Shown in pieces: positions 9,355-17,676 of a stretch of DNA of 64,000 nt. The stretch comes from Cyanobium usitatum str. Tous (GTDB taxonomy: Bacteria; Cyanobacteriota; Cyanobacteriia; PCC-6307; Cyanobiaceae), in contig NZ_PXXO01000012.1 in the NCBI RefSeq assembly GCF_003011885.1, forward strand, positions 1 through 64,000, in the 5' to 3' direction. Position 1 is the stretch's first letter. Every line of letters begins with the position of its first letter. A program made the translations under genes and the position numbers. Below the pieces are notes generated by a model. That model did not search any database. It saw only the letters and a list, made by a program, of their open reading frames with translations, and was not told the DNA's origin.

Positions 9355-10666
9355 AAAGCGCGCCAAGCCCAGCCGGGCCATCCGCCGGCTGGTGATCTGG
9401 TATCGCCGCAACGCTGCGGTAACCAGCCTGGTGGATAGCGCCACTTCTGCCGCCAGCTCCGCCGCCAACACTGCTGGCAATGTGGCTGGCACCGCCACCA
9501 GCGTGGCCGGCAGCATGGCCAACACGGTGCTGCAGCCGCTGGTGTTCGACCCCCTACGCCGCCTGCAACGGGGCCTGGGCGGACCGGGCGAAGACACTCC
9601 GATCAACGACTCCGACCGCCTCTGGGTAGCGGTGGATGGCATGGGTGGGGACCACGCCCCTGGGCCAATTCTTGAGGGCTGCCTGCGGGCCGTGGAATTG
9701 TTGCCCCTGCGGGTGCGTTTCGTGGCCGAAACGGCCCTGCTACAGGCCGCCGTGACCGCCATGGGCCTCCAGGACGAACTCAACGAAGCCGTGGCTCGCG
9801 GCCTGATCGAGCTTGTGGCCAGCGGCCCCTCGGTGGGCATGAACGAAGAGGCCACGGTGGTGCGCAAGAAGCGCGACGCCAGCATCAACAAGGCCATGGA
9901 TCTGGTGAAGCAGGGCGAGGCCACGGCGGTCTATTCCGCTGGCAACTCCGGCGCCGTGATGGCTGCAGCGATATTCCGGCTGGGCAGACTCAAGAGCATC
10001 GATCGCCCAGCCATCGGCGCCCTATTCCCCACCAAAGACACAGAACAGCAGGTACTGGTGCTCGATGTGGGCGCCAACATGGATTGCAAGCCCGCCTACC
10101 TGCACCAGTGGGCGCTGCTTGGGCACATCTACAGCCGCGATGTGTTGCAGGTGGCCCAGCCCCGCATCGGCCTGGTGAATATCGGCGAAGAGGAGTGCAA
10201 GGGCAACGAGCTCTGCCTGCGCACCTACCCCCTGCTGGCAGCAGAGGAGCGCTTCACCTTCGCCGGCAACTGCGAAGGGCGCGACATCCTCTCGGGCCAG
10301 TTCGACGTGGTGGTGTGCGACGGCTTCACCGGCAACGTGCTGTTGAAGTTCCTGGAATCCGTGGGCAGCGTGCTGCTGGATGTGATCAAAGAGGAACTGC
10401 CCAGGGGCCGCCGCGGCAAGGTGGGCTCGGCCTTCCTGATCAACAACCTGCGCCGCATTAAAAAACGCCTCGACCATGCCGAACATGGCGGAGCCCTACT
10501 GCTTGGGGTTAATGGGGTATGCGTAATCGGCCACGGCAGCAGCAAGGCTCTCTCGGTGCTCAGCGCCCTGCGCCTGGCCCACTCCGCCGCCAGCCACGGT
10601 GTGATGGCCAACCTCCACGCCCTCAGCGAAGCGGGCAGCCCCGAAGCGCCAGTCGCCTGTGATTGA
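9326..10666 (+). CDS. plsX: Phosphate acyltransferase PlsX with long N-terminal extension
   Basis: PlsX converts acyl-ACP to acyl-phosphate for phosphatidic acid synthesis at the membrane surface. The catalytic core begins near residue 98 (VAVDGMGGDHAP) and includes SAGNSGAVMAAA and the VCDGFTGNVLLK motif. The 446-residue length exceeds the usual 330-345 because of a basic segment (RAIRRLVIWYRR) followed by an Ala/Thr/Ser/Gly-rich stretch at about 36-66 that could form an amphipathic helix. The TTG at 9326 lies inside the rpaB end; a start further inside the extension is possible. It heads a lipid operon with fabH, fabD and plsC. Confidence 0.93.
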   Translation: MTPLPPKGPEKRAKPSRAIRRLVIWYRRNAAVTSLVDSATSAASSAANTAGNVAGTATSVAGSMANTVLQPLVFDPLRRLQRGLGGPGEDTPINDSDRLWVAVDGMGGDHAPGPILEGCLRAVELLPLRVRFVAETALLQAAVTAMGLQDELNEAVARGLIELVASGPSVGMNEEATVVRKKRDASINKAMDLVKQGEATAVYSAGNSGAVMAAAIFRLGRLKSIDRPAIGALFPTKDTEQQVLVLDVGANMDCKPAYLHQWALLGHIYSRDVLQVAQPRIGLVNIGEEECKGNELCLRTYPLLAAEERFTFAGNCEGRDILSGQFDVVVCDGFTGNVLLKFLESVGSVLLDVIKEELPRGRRGKVGSAFLINNLRRIKKRLDHAEHGGALLLGVNGVCVIGHGSSKALSVLSALRLAHSAASHGVMANLHALSEAGSPEAPVACD

Positions 10667-10691
10667 CTGAGCCAACTGTGAGCCTTTCCCG

Positions 10692-11738
10692 GTGTCGCTC
10701 GGCGGAGTCAACACACCAGAGCTAAACGCAACGGGCCTGCTGGGCATGGCCTTAGTTGGATGCGGCAGCGCAGTGCCAGCCGCCAGCATCACCAATCAGC
10801 AACTCAGCGAGAGGGTTGACACCAATGACGAGTGGATCCGCACCCGCACTGGCATTGGCGCCCGCCGGATCGCAGGCCCCAGCGAATCCCTCACCTGCCT
10901 AGCCAGCCGCGCCGCCCAGGCCGCCCTCGACCATGCCGGCTGGAGCCCAGACGATGTCGACCTGATCCTGCTGGCCACCTCAAGCCCCGACGATTTATTC
11001 GGCACGGCGCCGCGGGTGCAGGGGGCCTTAGGCGCCAGACGCGCGGTGGCCTTCGATCTCACCGCCGCCTGCAGCGGCTTTCTGTTTGCCCTGATCACCG
11101 CCAGCCAATATTTGGGCAGCGGCGCCATGAAGCGGGCTCTGGTGATCGGCGCCGACCAGCTCAGTCGCTGGGTCGACTGGGACGACCGCAGCACCTGCGT
11201 GCTGTTTGGCGATGGTGCCGGTGCCGTGGCAGTGGAGGCTTGCGGAGCGCAAGACAACGGCCTACTTGGTTTCCGCATGCGCTCCGACGGCAGCCGCAAC
11301 GGCTGCCTAACTCTTGCCCAGCTGGATAAACACGCACCTCTGCTCGGGGAGCTCACGGCCCAGCGGGGCGGCTTTGCCCCGATCCAGATGAACGGCCAAG
11401 AGGTCTACAAATTTGCGGTGCGAGAGGTGCCGGCAATCCTCAGCGAGTTGCTGGAAGCCACCGGCACCGCCCCCGAGCAACTCGACTGGCTGCTGCTGCA
11501 CCAGGCCAACCAGCGCATCCTCGACGCCGTTGCCGACCGCTTCGCCATAGACCACAGCCAGGTGCTGAGCAACCTGGCCCTCTACGGCAACACCTCGGCC
11601 GCCACGATTCCATTAATGCTCGATGAAGCCGTCAAGGACGGCCGGGTGCAGCCTGGCCATCTGCTGGCCAGCAGCGGCTTTGGCGCCGGCCTTAGCTGGG
11701 GTGCAGCTCTCCTGCGCTGGCAGGGCCCCACCGACTGA
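10692..11738 (+). CDS. fabH: 3-oxoacyl-ACP synthase III
   Basis: FabH condenses acetyl-CoA with malonyl-ACP to start fatty acid synthesis. The 348 residues contain catalytic C127 in TAACSGF, the His of LLLHQANQRIL and the Asn of LYGNTSAAT, which form the Cys-His-Asn triad, as well as the N-terminal DEWIRTRTGI motif. The start is taken as GTG at 10692, giving about 15 residues ahead of the first beta strand; a later start would still retain the fold. It lies 25 bases after plsX and 38 bases before fabD, so it belongs to the same operon. Confidence 0.96.
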   Translation: MSLGGVNTPELNATGLLGMALVGCGSAVPAASITNQQLSERVDTNDEWIRTRTGIGARRIAGPSESLTCLASRAAQAALDHAGWSPDDVDLILLATSSPDDLFGTAPRVQGALGARRAVAFDLTAACSGFLFALITASQYLGSGAMKRALVIGADQLSRWVDWDDRSTCVLFGDGAGAVAVEACGAQDNGLLGFRMRSDGSRNGCLTLAQLDKHAPLLGELTAQRGGFAPIQMNGQEVYKFAVREVPAILSELLEATGTAPEQLDWLLLHQANQRILDAVADRFAIDHSQVLSNLALYGNTSAATIPLMLDEAVKDGRVQPGHLLASSGFGAGLSWGAALLRWQGPTD

Positions 11739-11776
11739 GACCTAATCTCCTGCCGACTTAGTTTGAGGGTGAAGGC

Positions 11777-12670
11777 ATGGGCATTGCCTGGGTATTTCCT
11801 GGCCAGGGCTCGCAGAAAGTGGGCATGGCAGAGCCGGTGCTGCAGCTGCCTGGCGCCCGGGAGCGTTTCGAGCAAGCCTCAGCCCTGCTGGGCCGGGACC
11901 TGCTGGCGATCTGCTCAGGCACGGGGGGTGGCGGCGACCTAAGCGATCTCAACGACACCCGCAACACCCAACCGGCCCTATTTGTGATTGAAAGCCTGCT
12001 GGCAGAAGCCCTGCAGGCCCAAGGACGGGTGCCCCATCTAGTAGCTGGCCACAGCCTGGGCGAGCTGGTCGCCTTGCATGTGGCGGGGGTGTTCGACTTC
12101 GCCACCGGTCTGCAGCTGATGAAAAGCCGCAGCACCTTGATGGCCGCTGCCGGCGGCGGCGCCATGACGGCGGTGATGGGCTTCGAGCGGAGCGAACTGG
12201 ATGACCTGGTGGCAGCCACCGAAGGGGTGGTTGTTGCCAACGACAACAGCGACGCCCAGGTGGTGCTCTCCGGAAGCGCCGAGGCGGTGGCAGCCGTCAG
12301 CAGCAGCTTGAAGTGCAAACGGGCGATTCCCTTGGCCGTTAGCGGTGCCTTCCACTCCCCCTTCATGGCGGCAGCAGCCACCGCCTTTGCCACCGAGCTG
12401 GAATCGGTGGCCTTCGCCGATGCGGCGATCCCCGTGCTCAGCAATACCGATCCCAGCCCCGAAACCAACGCCGCCGCGCTCAAGGCCCGCCTTGTGCGTC
12501 AGATGACCACCGGCGTGCGCTGGCGCGAAACCATGGCGCAATTCGGGGCTCTGGGCATCGATGTCGTTGTGGAGATTGGACCTGGAGCCGTGCTCAGCGG
12601 CCTAATCAAACGCAGCTGCCCGGGCAGCCAAACCGCCCAGATCAGCAGCGCCGCCGACCTGGCGCTATGA
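11777..12670 (+). CDS. fabD: Malonyl-CoA:ACP transacylase
   Basis: FabD loads malonyl groups onto acyl carrier protein for fatty acid elongation. The 297-residue protein starts with FPGQGSQKVGM, has the nucleophile S93 in GHSLGE and the catalytic His in SGAFHSPFM. Length and motifs are standard. The last four bases overlap the plsC start (ATGA at 12667-12670), implying translational coupling to the acyltransferase that consumes the pathway's products. Confidence 0.96.
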   Translation: MGIAWVFPGQGSQKVGMAEPVLQLPGARERFEQASALLGRDLLAICSGTGGGGDLSDLNDTRNTQPALFVIESLLAEALQAQGRVPHLVAGHSLGELVALHVAGVFDFATGLQLMKSRSTLMAAAGGGAMTAVMGFERSELDDLVAATEGVVVANDNSDAQVVLSGSAEAVAAVSSSLKCKRAIPLAVSGAFHSPFMAAAATAFATELESVAFADAAIPVLSNTDPSPETNAAALKARLVRQMTTGVRWRETMAQFGALGIDVVVEIGPGAVLSGLIKRSCPGSQTAQISSAADLAL

Positions 12671-13380
12671 GCCAATCAAGCCAGCCGCCGGCCCTGATCC
12701 GCACACCGCCGCCGAGCCTCACCTACCGGCTGATCAGCTATCTGCTGGTGTTTCCGATTTACCGCTTGTTGTTTCGCGGCCGCACGGCTGGCAATGGCAA
12801 CGTGCCAAGGCAAGGGGCTTTGGTGGTGGTGGCGAACCACGGCTCCCACCTTGACCCCCCCCTACTGGGCCACGCCCTTGGCCGGCCAGTGGCCTTCATG
12901 GCCAAGGCAGAGCTGTTCAGGGTGCCGATACTCGGCGCCATCATCCGGGCCTGCGGCGCCTACCCGGTGTCCCGAGGTGCCAGCGACCGCGAGGCCATCC
13001 GCACCGCCACCAACCGCCTGCTCGAGGGTTGGGCCACCGGCGTATTCATCGACGGCACCCGCCAGAGCAATGGCCGGGTGAATGATCCCCAGGCTGGCGC
13101 CGCCCTGCTGGCGGCCCGAGCCGGCGTGCCCCTGCTGCCGGTGGCGATCATCAACAGCCACCGGGCCCTGGGGCCTGGGCAATCGGGGGCACGGCTGCTG
13201 CCCATTCACATCCGGATTGGCACGCCAATTGCACCACCCGCCTCACGGCGGAGAGCCGACCTCGACGTCGCCACGGCCGCCTGTCAGGCCCAGATCAATG
13301 CTCTGCTCGACCAGGGTTTGATCAGTGGCCGCCAGCTGGGCCCAACTGGCCAGGCAGGCGAGCTGCCGCCCAGTCCTTGA
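12667..13380 (+). CDS. plsC: 1-acyl-sn-glycerol-3-phosphate acyltransferase
   Basis: PlsC adds the second acyl chain to lysophosphatidic acid. The 237 residues carry the HX4D catalytic motif (H58-D63 in NHGSHLDPP) and an FIDGTRQ block in place of the more usual FPEGTRS, which binds glycerol phosphate. A hydrophobic N-terminal stretch (about 19-36) would anchor it to the membrane. It is the last gene of the plsX-fabH-fabD-plsC run. Its 3' end overlaps the convergent DUF218 gene by 59 bases, a long overlap but with both reading frames well supported. Confidence 0.92.
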   Translation: MSQSSQPPALIRTPPPSLTYRLISYLLVFPIYRLLFRGRTAGNGNVPRQGALVVVANHGSHLDPPLLGHALGRPVAFMAKAELFRVPILGAIIRACGAYPVSRGASDREAIRTATNRLLEGWATGVFIDGTRQSNGRVNDPQAGAALLAARAGVPLLPVAIINSHRALGPGQSGARLLPIHIRIGTPIAPPASRRRADLDVATAACQAQINALLDQGLISGRQLGPTGQAGELPPSP

Positions 13381-13987
13381 GGTCTCGGCCACTCAGCACC
13401 CACAAGGCAGCCCGGAGTCCATCGCCCCACACCTTGCGCCGCCCCTCCGGCTGACAGCTATCGCCACAGGAAACCGGCACCGGAGTGAGGTGGATGCCGC
13501 GGCTGCCGGCCACGATCCTTCCCACCAGCAGAGCCCGGTCCATGTGGTCACTGCTGGTGACAAGCAGGGCGTGGCGGATACGGGCTTGGCGCAGATCGTC
13601 CACCAGGGAGGTGAAATTGGAAAGGGTGTCGCGAGCTCGGTAGTCGAGCTGCACCTGGTGGGATGGCAAGCCCTGGCGTTGCTCAAACAACCAGTGGGCA
13701 TATTCAGGATTACTGCCGCCACTGACCACCACCGGCAACCCCCGGCGGGCCGCCAAAGCCGCCGCCTCCCGCTCCCGCGCCAGATCGCCGCCCAGCACCA
13801 GGATCATCTGGGCTGGCGGGGGCGCCGGCCACCACCAACCGCGCGACAGCCAAAGAAAACCACCAGCCAGCAGCAGCGCCACCAGCCCCCAGGGGCTGGG
13901 GCGAGGCCGGCGAGAGCGCCGCTTGCTGGAGCGCCCCTGAACACGGCGAAGGGGAGGGCGCTGCAGCGGATCGGGTTGGGACACCAT
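13322..13987 (-). CDS. DUF218/YdcF-like membrane-anchored protein
   Basis: The protein has 221 residues: a basic, Arg-rich N-terminus, one membrane segment (about 34-53), then a DUF218 domain with the conserved start MILVLGGDLAREREAAALA, VVVSGGSN and TSSDHMDRA. DUF218 proteins include E. coli YdcF and SanA-like envelope proteins; the biochemical role is unsettled. The stop of tsaB lies at the start codon of this gene, so it may be cotranslated with tsaB and ycf34. The gene converges with plsC, overlapping it by 59 bases. Confidence 0.82.
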   Translation of the reverse strand: MVSQPDPLQRPPLRRVQGRSSKRRSRRPRPSPWGLVALLLAGGFLWLSRGWWWPAPPPAQMILVLGGDLAREREAAALAARRGLPVVVSGGSNPEYAHWLFEQRQGLPSHQVQLDYRARDTLSNFTSLVDDLRQARIRHALLVTSSDHMDRALLVGRIVAGSRGIHLTPVPVSCGDSCQPEGRRKVWGDGLRAALWVLSGRDLKDWAAARLPGQLGPAGGH

Positions 13988-14601
13988 CAGAGCCCCGCAA
14001 CCGGCGAAGTGGGGTAGGAGGGCAACACGGGCTGCCAGGGAGCTGCCAGGCCCTGATCTGCCGCCTGCACGCTTAGCTCAAGCAATTGCTCAACGTCGTT
14101 GGGCAGCAGGGCCGCGGCGGACAGCTGGGGACCCGGAGGCAAGGGCGTATCTGGGGCAAACAGCCGGGGCGCCTGCAACTCAATGATGGCGCGGTCTGGG
14201 CCAGCCGGGGCATAAAGCCCAGCCACCACGCCGCGGCGCGGCAGCTCCTGCACCAACCAGGTTGGCTCGCCAATCCCCTGCCGCCGGGCCACCAGCAAAA
14301 AGCTGCCCACGCCGTCGAGGGGCAACTGCAACTGCTGGGCCAAGGTGCGGGCCAGCACCACCGTGAGCCGGGTGCCGGTGAACCCGCCTGGACCAGTGGC
14401 CACCGCCAGGCGGCTGAGCTGGGGCCACTGCTCAGCTGGCAATAGTTGTTCAATGCAGCTGAACAGCTGATTGGAGAGCTCGCGGCCGAGAGGAAAGGCG
14501 CGCACCACAGTGCGGCCCGCCAGGCCGCTTGGCGCGTCAAGCCAGCGAACTCCTACACCGAGCACCTCACTGGAGCTGTGCAAGGCCAAAACAGCAGCCA
14601 T
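13987..14601 (-). CDS. tsaB: tRNA threonylcarbamoyladenosine biosynthesis protein TsaB
   Basis: TsaB partners TsaD and TsaE in making the t6A37 modification of ANN-decoding tRNAs. The 204-residue protein has the ASKHA-type N-terminal strand (AVLALHSSSEVLGVGV), the VATGPGGFTGTRL motif and a ROF-like core; the canonical DTS is replaced by HSS. The ATG at 14601 gives the normal family length; an open frame continues upstream in the same phase but overlaps ycf34 and looks unlike a protein family. It lies 10 bases after ycf34. Confidence 0.9.
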   Translation of the reverse strand: MAAVLALHSSSEVLGVGVRWLDAPSGLAGRTVVRAFPLGRELSNQLFSCIEQLLPAEQWPQLSRLAVATGPGGFTGTRLTVVLARTLAQQLQLPLDGVGSFLLVARRQGIGEPTWLVQELPRRGVVAGLYAPAGPDRAIIELQAPRLFAPDTPLPPGPQLSAAALLPNDVEQLLELSVQAADQGLAAPWQPVLPSYPTSPVAGL

Positions 14602-14611
14602 CAGCTTGTCC

Positions 14612-14863
14612 TCATCGCGGCAGGACTGCGCCTGGGCAGAGACGCTGCCAGCGGCCCGCATCCCGCTGAAAACTGCCGCAGGCGCGCACGTCCCACTCCA
14701 CTCCCACCCCACCTGCGGGAAGATCCTGCACCTGCACGTGAATGCGTGGCTCGGTCGGGCTGAGATCGGGCTCCAGGCAGAGGTGGGGTGCACCGTGCTG
14801 ACGCTCCACCGCGTGGTAGGCCTGACAGCGGTCGACCCAGTGGCAATCCACGCAGATGCACAT
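14612..14863 (-). CDS. ycf34: Ycf34 family iron-sulfur protein
   Basis: The 83-residue protein begins MCICVDCHWVDRCQAYHAVE, the cysteine-rich Ycf34 signature, and ends with VEWDVRACGSF. Ycf34 in Synechocystis has been reported to bind an iron-sulfur cluster and to be needed for normal photosynthetic electron flow. I chose the ATG at 14863 rather than one nine codons upstream because family members begin at MCIC. It is cotranscribed with tsaB (10-base gap) and divergent from the CCA-adding enzyme, whose proposed start is 28 bases away. Confidence 0.9.
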   Translation of the reverse strand: MCICVDCHWVDRCQAYHAVERQHGAPHLCLEPDLSPTEPRIHVQVQDLPAGGVGVEWDVRACGSFQRDAGRWQRLCPGAVLPR

Positions 14864-14891
14864 GCTGCCCAGGCTGAGCCAGGAGCCCATT

Positions 14892-16193
14892 GTGACGGCT
14901 CACCGCCCCACTGGCGAGGTGGCAGAAGAGCTGTGGCAGCGCCTGCTGGCCGAGCCCTGGCCCCTGCCCCGAGAAGCCCTGCCACCTGGCACGGCCCTGG
15001 TGGGCGGCGCCGTGCGCGATGGTCTGCTGGGGAGCCTGGAGCGCCAGCCGGACCTGGACGTAGTGGTGCCTGGAGATGCCCTAGCCCTGACCCGCCAGCT
15101 GGCCAGGGAGCATGGGGGCACCTGCGTGGTGCTGGATGCGGAGCGCAGCATCGCCCGGCTGGTGCTGGGGGGATGGAGCCTCGACCTGGCCCGCCAGGAA
15201 GGTTCAAGCCTGGAAGCGGACCTGGGGCGCCGGGACTACACAATCAATGCCATCGCCCTGCCCCTGCCCGCCGCCGGCGCCGCCGCGGCAGCCCTGGTGG
15301 ACCCCACCGGCGGTCTCAGCCACCTGGGCAGCCGCCAGCTGGTGGCGGTGAGCGAAGCAAATCTGCTCGCCGACCCCCTGCGCCTGCTGCGAGGCATCCG
15401 CCTGGCCTGCTGCCTGAACTTCGAACTAGACCCCACCAGCCGCCGCTGGATTGAATCCCATGCCAGCCAGCTCGCCCAGGTAGCCGGCGAACGGGTGCTG
15501 GCGGAGCTGGAGAAATTGGCCTGCGCTGCCTACGGAGAAACGGGCCTGGCCCTGGCCCTGGAATGCGGCCTACTAGGGAGTTGGGGCGCCGATGCCACTA
15601 TCACCGGTACGACTGAGACGGGTGCCGCCGCCCTAAGCGCACTGGGCCTGAATCAAGCCCAGGATCGGGGCCTGGAAGCTGAAGAAATCTCTTGGGCCCT
15701 ACCTCTTGCGCGCCTAACTGCCCTGCTGCCCCCCGAAGCCCTGGCCGGTCTGCGCAGCAGCCGCAGGCTGCAGCAACGCAGCCGGGCCCTGCGCCACTGG
15801 CGCCAGGAGCTGGGCTCAGTGGGTGGCTGGGATGGGCTGCCGGAGGCTGGACGCCTGGCCCTATGCAGCGAATTAGAGGCCGATCTGCCCGCCCTGCTGC
15901 TGCTGCTTCCCCAGTCGGCGGCGGGCCTACTGGAGCGCTGGCGCCTGCCAAGCGACCCCCTATTGCATCCAGCGCCGCCCCTAGATGGCCTCAGCCTGCA
16001 GCAGGAGCTGGCGATTCCCCCAGGGCGCCTGCTGGGGCGCCTGCTCGCACACCTAACCCTCGAGCGAGCATTCGGGCGCCTGGTTGCAGGGCCCGAGGCC
16101 CATGCTGAAGCCCGCGCAGAAGTGTTGGCGGCGGCACAAAGCTGGTGGCAGCAACACGCACGGGAGGGAGGCGAGGACCGGCGGCGTGATTAA
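14892..16193 (+). CDS. cca: tRNA nucleotidyltransferase (CCA-adding/poly(A) polymerase family)
   Basis: A class II nucleotidyltransferase that adds CCA, or parts of it, to tRNA 3' ends; the tRNA-Asn gene in this window lacks an encoded CCA. The 433 residues include LVGGAVRDGLLG, the catalytic DxD (DLDVVV) and RRDYTINAIA, followed by LLADPLRLLRGIRLA and a helical C-terminal part. A GTG at 14892 gives a start at VTAHRP; an ATG at 14856 lies in the ycf34 start region and seems less likely. Whether the enzyme adds CC, A or CCA cannot be decided here. Confidence 0.9.
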   Translation: MTAHRPTGEVAEELWQRLLAEPWPLPREALPPGTALVGGAVRDGLLGSLERQPDLDVVVPGDALALTRQLAREHGGTCVVLDAERSIARLVLGGWSLDLARQEGSSLEADLGRRDYTINAIALPLPAAGAAAAALVDPTGGLSHLGSRQLVAVSEANLLADPLRLLRGIRLACCLNFELDPTSRRWIESHASQLAQVAGERVLAELEKLACAAYGETGLALALECGLLGSWGADATITGTTETGAAALSALGLNQAQDRGLEAEEISWALPLARLTALLPPEALAGLRSSRRLQQRSRALRHWRQELGSVGGWDGLPEAGRLALCSELEADLPALLLLLPQSAAGLLERWRLPSDPLLHPAPPLDGLSLQQELAIPPGRLLGRLLAHLTLERAFGRLVAGPEAHAEARAEVLAAAQSWWQQHAREGGEDRRRD

Positions 16194-16247
16194 CTTTCTG
16201 ATGTAAAGGCGCTTCGAGAGGCTTCTCCTCGCCTGCAGAAAGTTTTT
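16192..16247 (+). promoter_or_regulatory. Nested stem-loop with T-run ahead of the RNA-binding protein gene
   Basis: AACTTTCTG (16192-16200) pairs perfectly with CAGAAAGTT (16236-16244). Inside lie AGGCG/CGCCT (207-211 with 230-234) and GAGA/TCTC (216-219 with 224-227), and T residues run to 16247. The outer stem overlaps the cca stop codon and the structure ends 14 bases before the RRM gene ATG. It can be read as the cca terminator, an attenuator, or a structured leader for the RNA-binding protein. Confidence 0.55.
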
Positions 16248-16261
16248 CTTCCCCCTTCCCC

Positions 16262-16690
16262 ATGAGCATTCGCCTCTACGTCGGCAACCTGCCGCAGACC
16301 TTTGATGCCAAGGAGCTCGAGGCTCTGTTCAGTGCCGTGGGTGAAGGAGTGCGTTTCAAGGCCGTCAACGACCGCGACACCGGCGCTTGCCGCGGCTTCG
16401 GCTTTGCAAATGTCGAAGATCAAAAGACTGCCGAAACGGTGATCGAGCAGCTGAACGGCAAGGATTTCGGCGGCAATGCCATGCGCATCGAAATCTCTGA
16501 GCGCAAGGACAGCCGCAGCCCTGCCCCCGGCGAGCGTCGCCCCGGCGGCGCGGCTCCTACCGCTGCCCGCAAGGCCGTCAACAAGGTTGTGCACGCCGAC
16601 AACGTCGATAGCGAAGCTCCCGATCCCCGCTGGGCCGGCGAACTGGCCAAGCTCAAGGACCTGCTGGCTAATCAGAAGGCTGCGGTCTGA
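16262..16690 (+). CDS. RRM-type RNA-binding protein (Rbp family)
   Basis: The protein is 142 residues long with one RNA recognition motif. RNP2 is LYVGNL near the N-terminus and RNP1 is CRGFGFANV. The tail is Arg/Pro/Gly/Ala-rich and basic, then ends in an Asp/Leu-containing segment. Cyanobacterial Rbp proteins are often cold-induced, and some localise thylakoid mRNAs. The leader contains a nested stem-loop with a T-run that could regulate expression. The stop codon (TGA, 16688-16690) overlaps a CTG that probably starts the downstream hydrolase. Confidence 0.93.
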   Translation: MSIRLYVGNLPQTFDAKELEALFSAVGEGVRFKAVNDRDTGACRGFGFANVEDQKTAETVIEQLNGKDFGGNAMRIEISERKDSRSPAPGERRPGGAAPTAARKAVNKVVHADNVDSEAPDPRWAGELAKLKDLLANQKAAV

Positions 16691-17676
16691 GCCAAGCACT
16701 TACTGATACGGATCCGATCCCCAGCGACTGGAACTGGCAGGGACATCGGATCCACCTGCTTGCAGCGGGCTCGCCCAGCAGCACAGACCGGGTTGTGCTT
16801 ATCCATGGCTTTGGGGCGTCTGTGGGCCATTGGCGCCACAACCTGCTGGCCCTCGCTCCCCATGCCCGGGTGATCGCCCTCGACCTACTGGGCTTTGGCG
16901 CCAGCGATAAGCCTGTTTCGCGATTAGCTCAAGAGCCGCCAAGGCAGGGCGCTGTTCAGTACTGCTTCGACCTCTGGGGCCGCCAGGTAGCCGACGCGGT
17001 GAGGCAATTGCTTCTGGCCGATCCTGGCAGCAGCCCAGCCCAGCCCCGCGTGCACCTGGTGGGCAACTCGATCGGCGCGATGGTGGCCCTCACCGCCGCC
17101 AGGCTGCTACTGGCAGAGGGTTTCCCACCCTTTCAGGTGATCCTGATCGACTGCGCCCAGCGCACCCTCGACGACAAACGGGCGGCTCAGCTGCCGGGAT
17201 TGGAACGGGCCAGTCGCCCCCTGGTGAAGCAGCTGGTGCGGCAGCGCTGGGTGATCGCACCCCTGTTTCGCCTACTGGCTCAGCCGGCCTTCATTCGCAG
17301 CGTGCTGGCGCGGGCCTACCCAAGTGGTGCCCACATCGACGAAGAGCTGGTAGCCCTGCTGCACCGGCCCAGCACCGATCCAGGTGCCACGGAAAGTTTT
17401 CGCGGCTTCGTCAACCTGTTTAACGACCACCTGGCCCCCGATCTGCTGGCCGACCTAAGCGCCGCCACACCAGCGCTGCCGGTGCGCATGATCTGGGGGG
17501 AAGCCGATCCCTGGGAGGATCCAGCCGAAGCACGCCGCTGGGCAGAGCAATACTCCTGTATTCAGGATCTACGCGTGCTGCCAGGGCTTGGACATTGCCC
17601 CCACGACGAAGCACCTGAGCTGGTGAATTCAATTCTGCTGGAGTGGATTCAAGGCGGCGCTACTCAGCGCACCTGA
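16687..17676 (+). CDS. Alpha/beta hydrolase, probably CTG-initiated
   Basis: This hydrolase (about 329 residues) has the early motif W.W.GH.I (15-22), oxyanion-loop HGFG (40-43), nucleophile elbow LVGNSIGAM, a late Asp in WGEADPWEDP and the catalytic His in GLGHCPHDE. Related proteins occur in cyanobacteria and plastids; the substrate is unknown. The conserved N-terminal strands are encoded upstream of the first GTG (16795), but that frame has no ATG, GTG or TTG back to a TAA at 16669. CTG at 16687, seven bases after AGAAGG and overlapping the preceding TGA, is the best candidate. It converges with crtB, overlapping by 13 bases. Confidence 0.82.
   Translation: MSQALTDTDPIPSDWNWQGHRIHLLAAGSPSSTDRVVLIHGFGASVGHWRHNLLALAPHARVIALDLLGFGASDKPVSRLAQEPPRQGAVQYCFDLWGRQVADAVRQLLLADPGSSPAQPRVHLVGNSIGAMVALTAARLLLAEGFPPFQVILIDCAQRTLDDKRAAQLPGLERASRPLVKQLVRQRWVIAPLFRLLAQPAFIRSVLARAYPSGAHIDEELVALLHRPSTDPGATESFRGFVNLFNDHLAPDLLADLSAATPALPVRMIWGEADPWEDPAEARRWAEQYSCIQDLRVLPGLGHCPHDEAPELVNSILLEWIQGGATQRT

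Noticed and set aside
14602-15243. Long upstream extension of tsaB
   Set aside because: It overlaps ycf34 and is antisense to cca; the ATG at 14601 gives the normal TsaB length.
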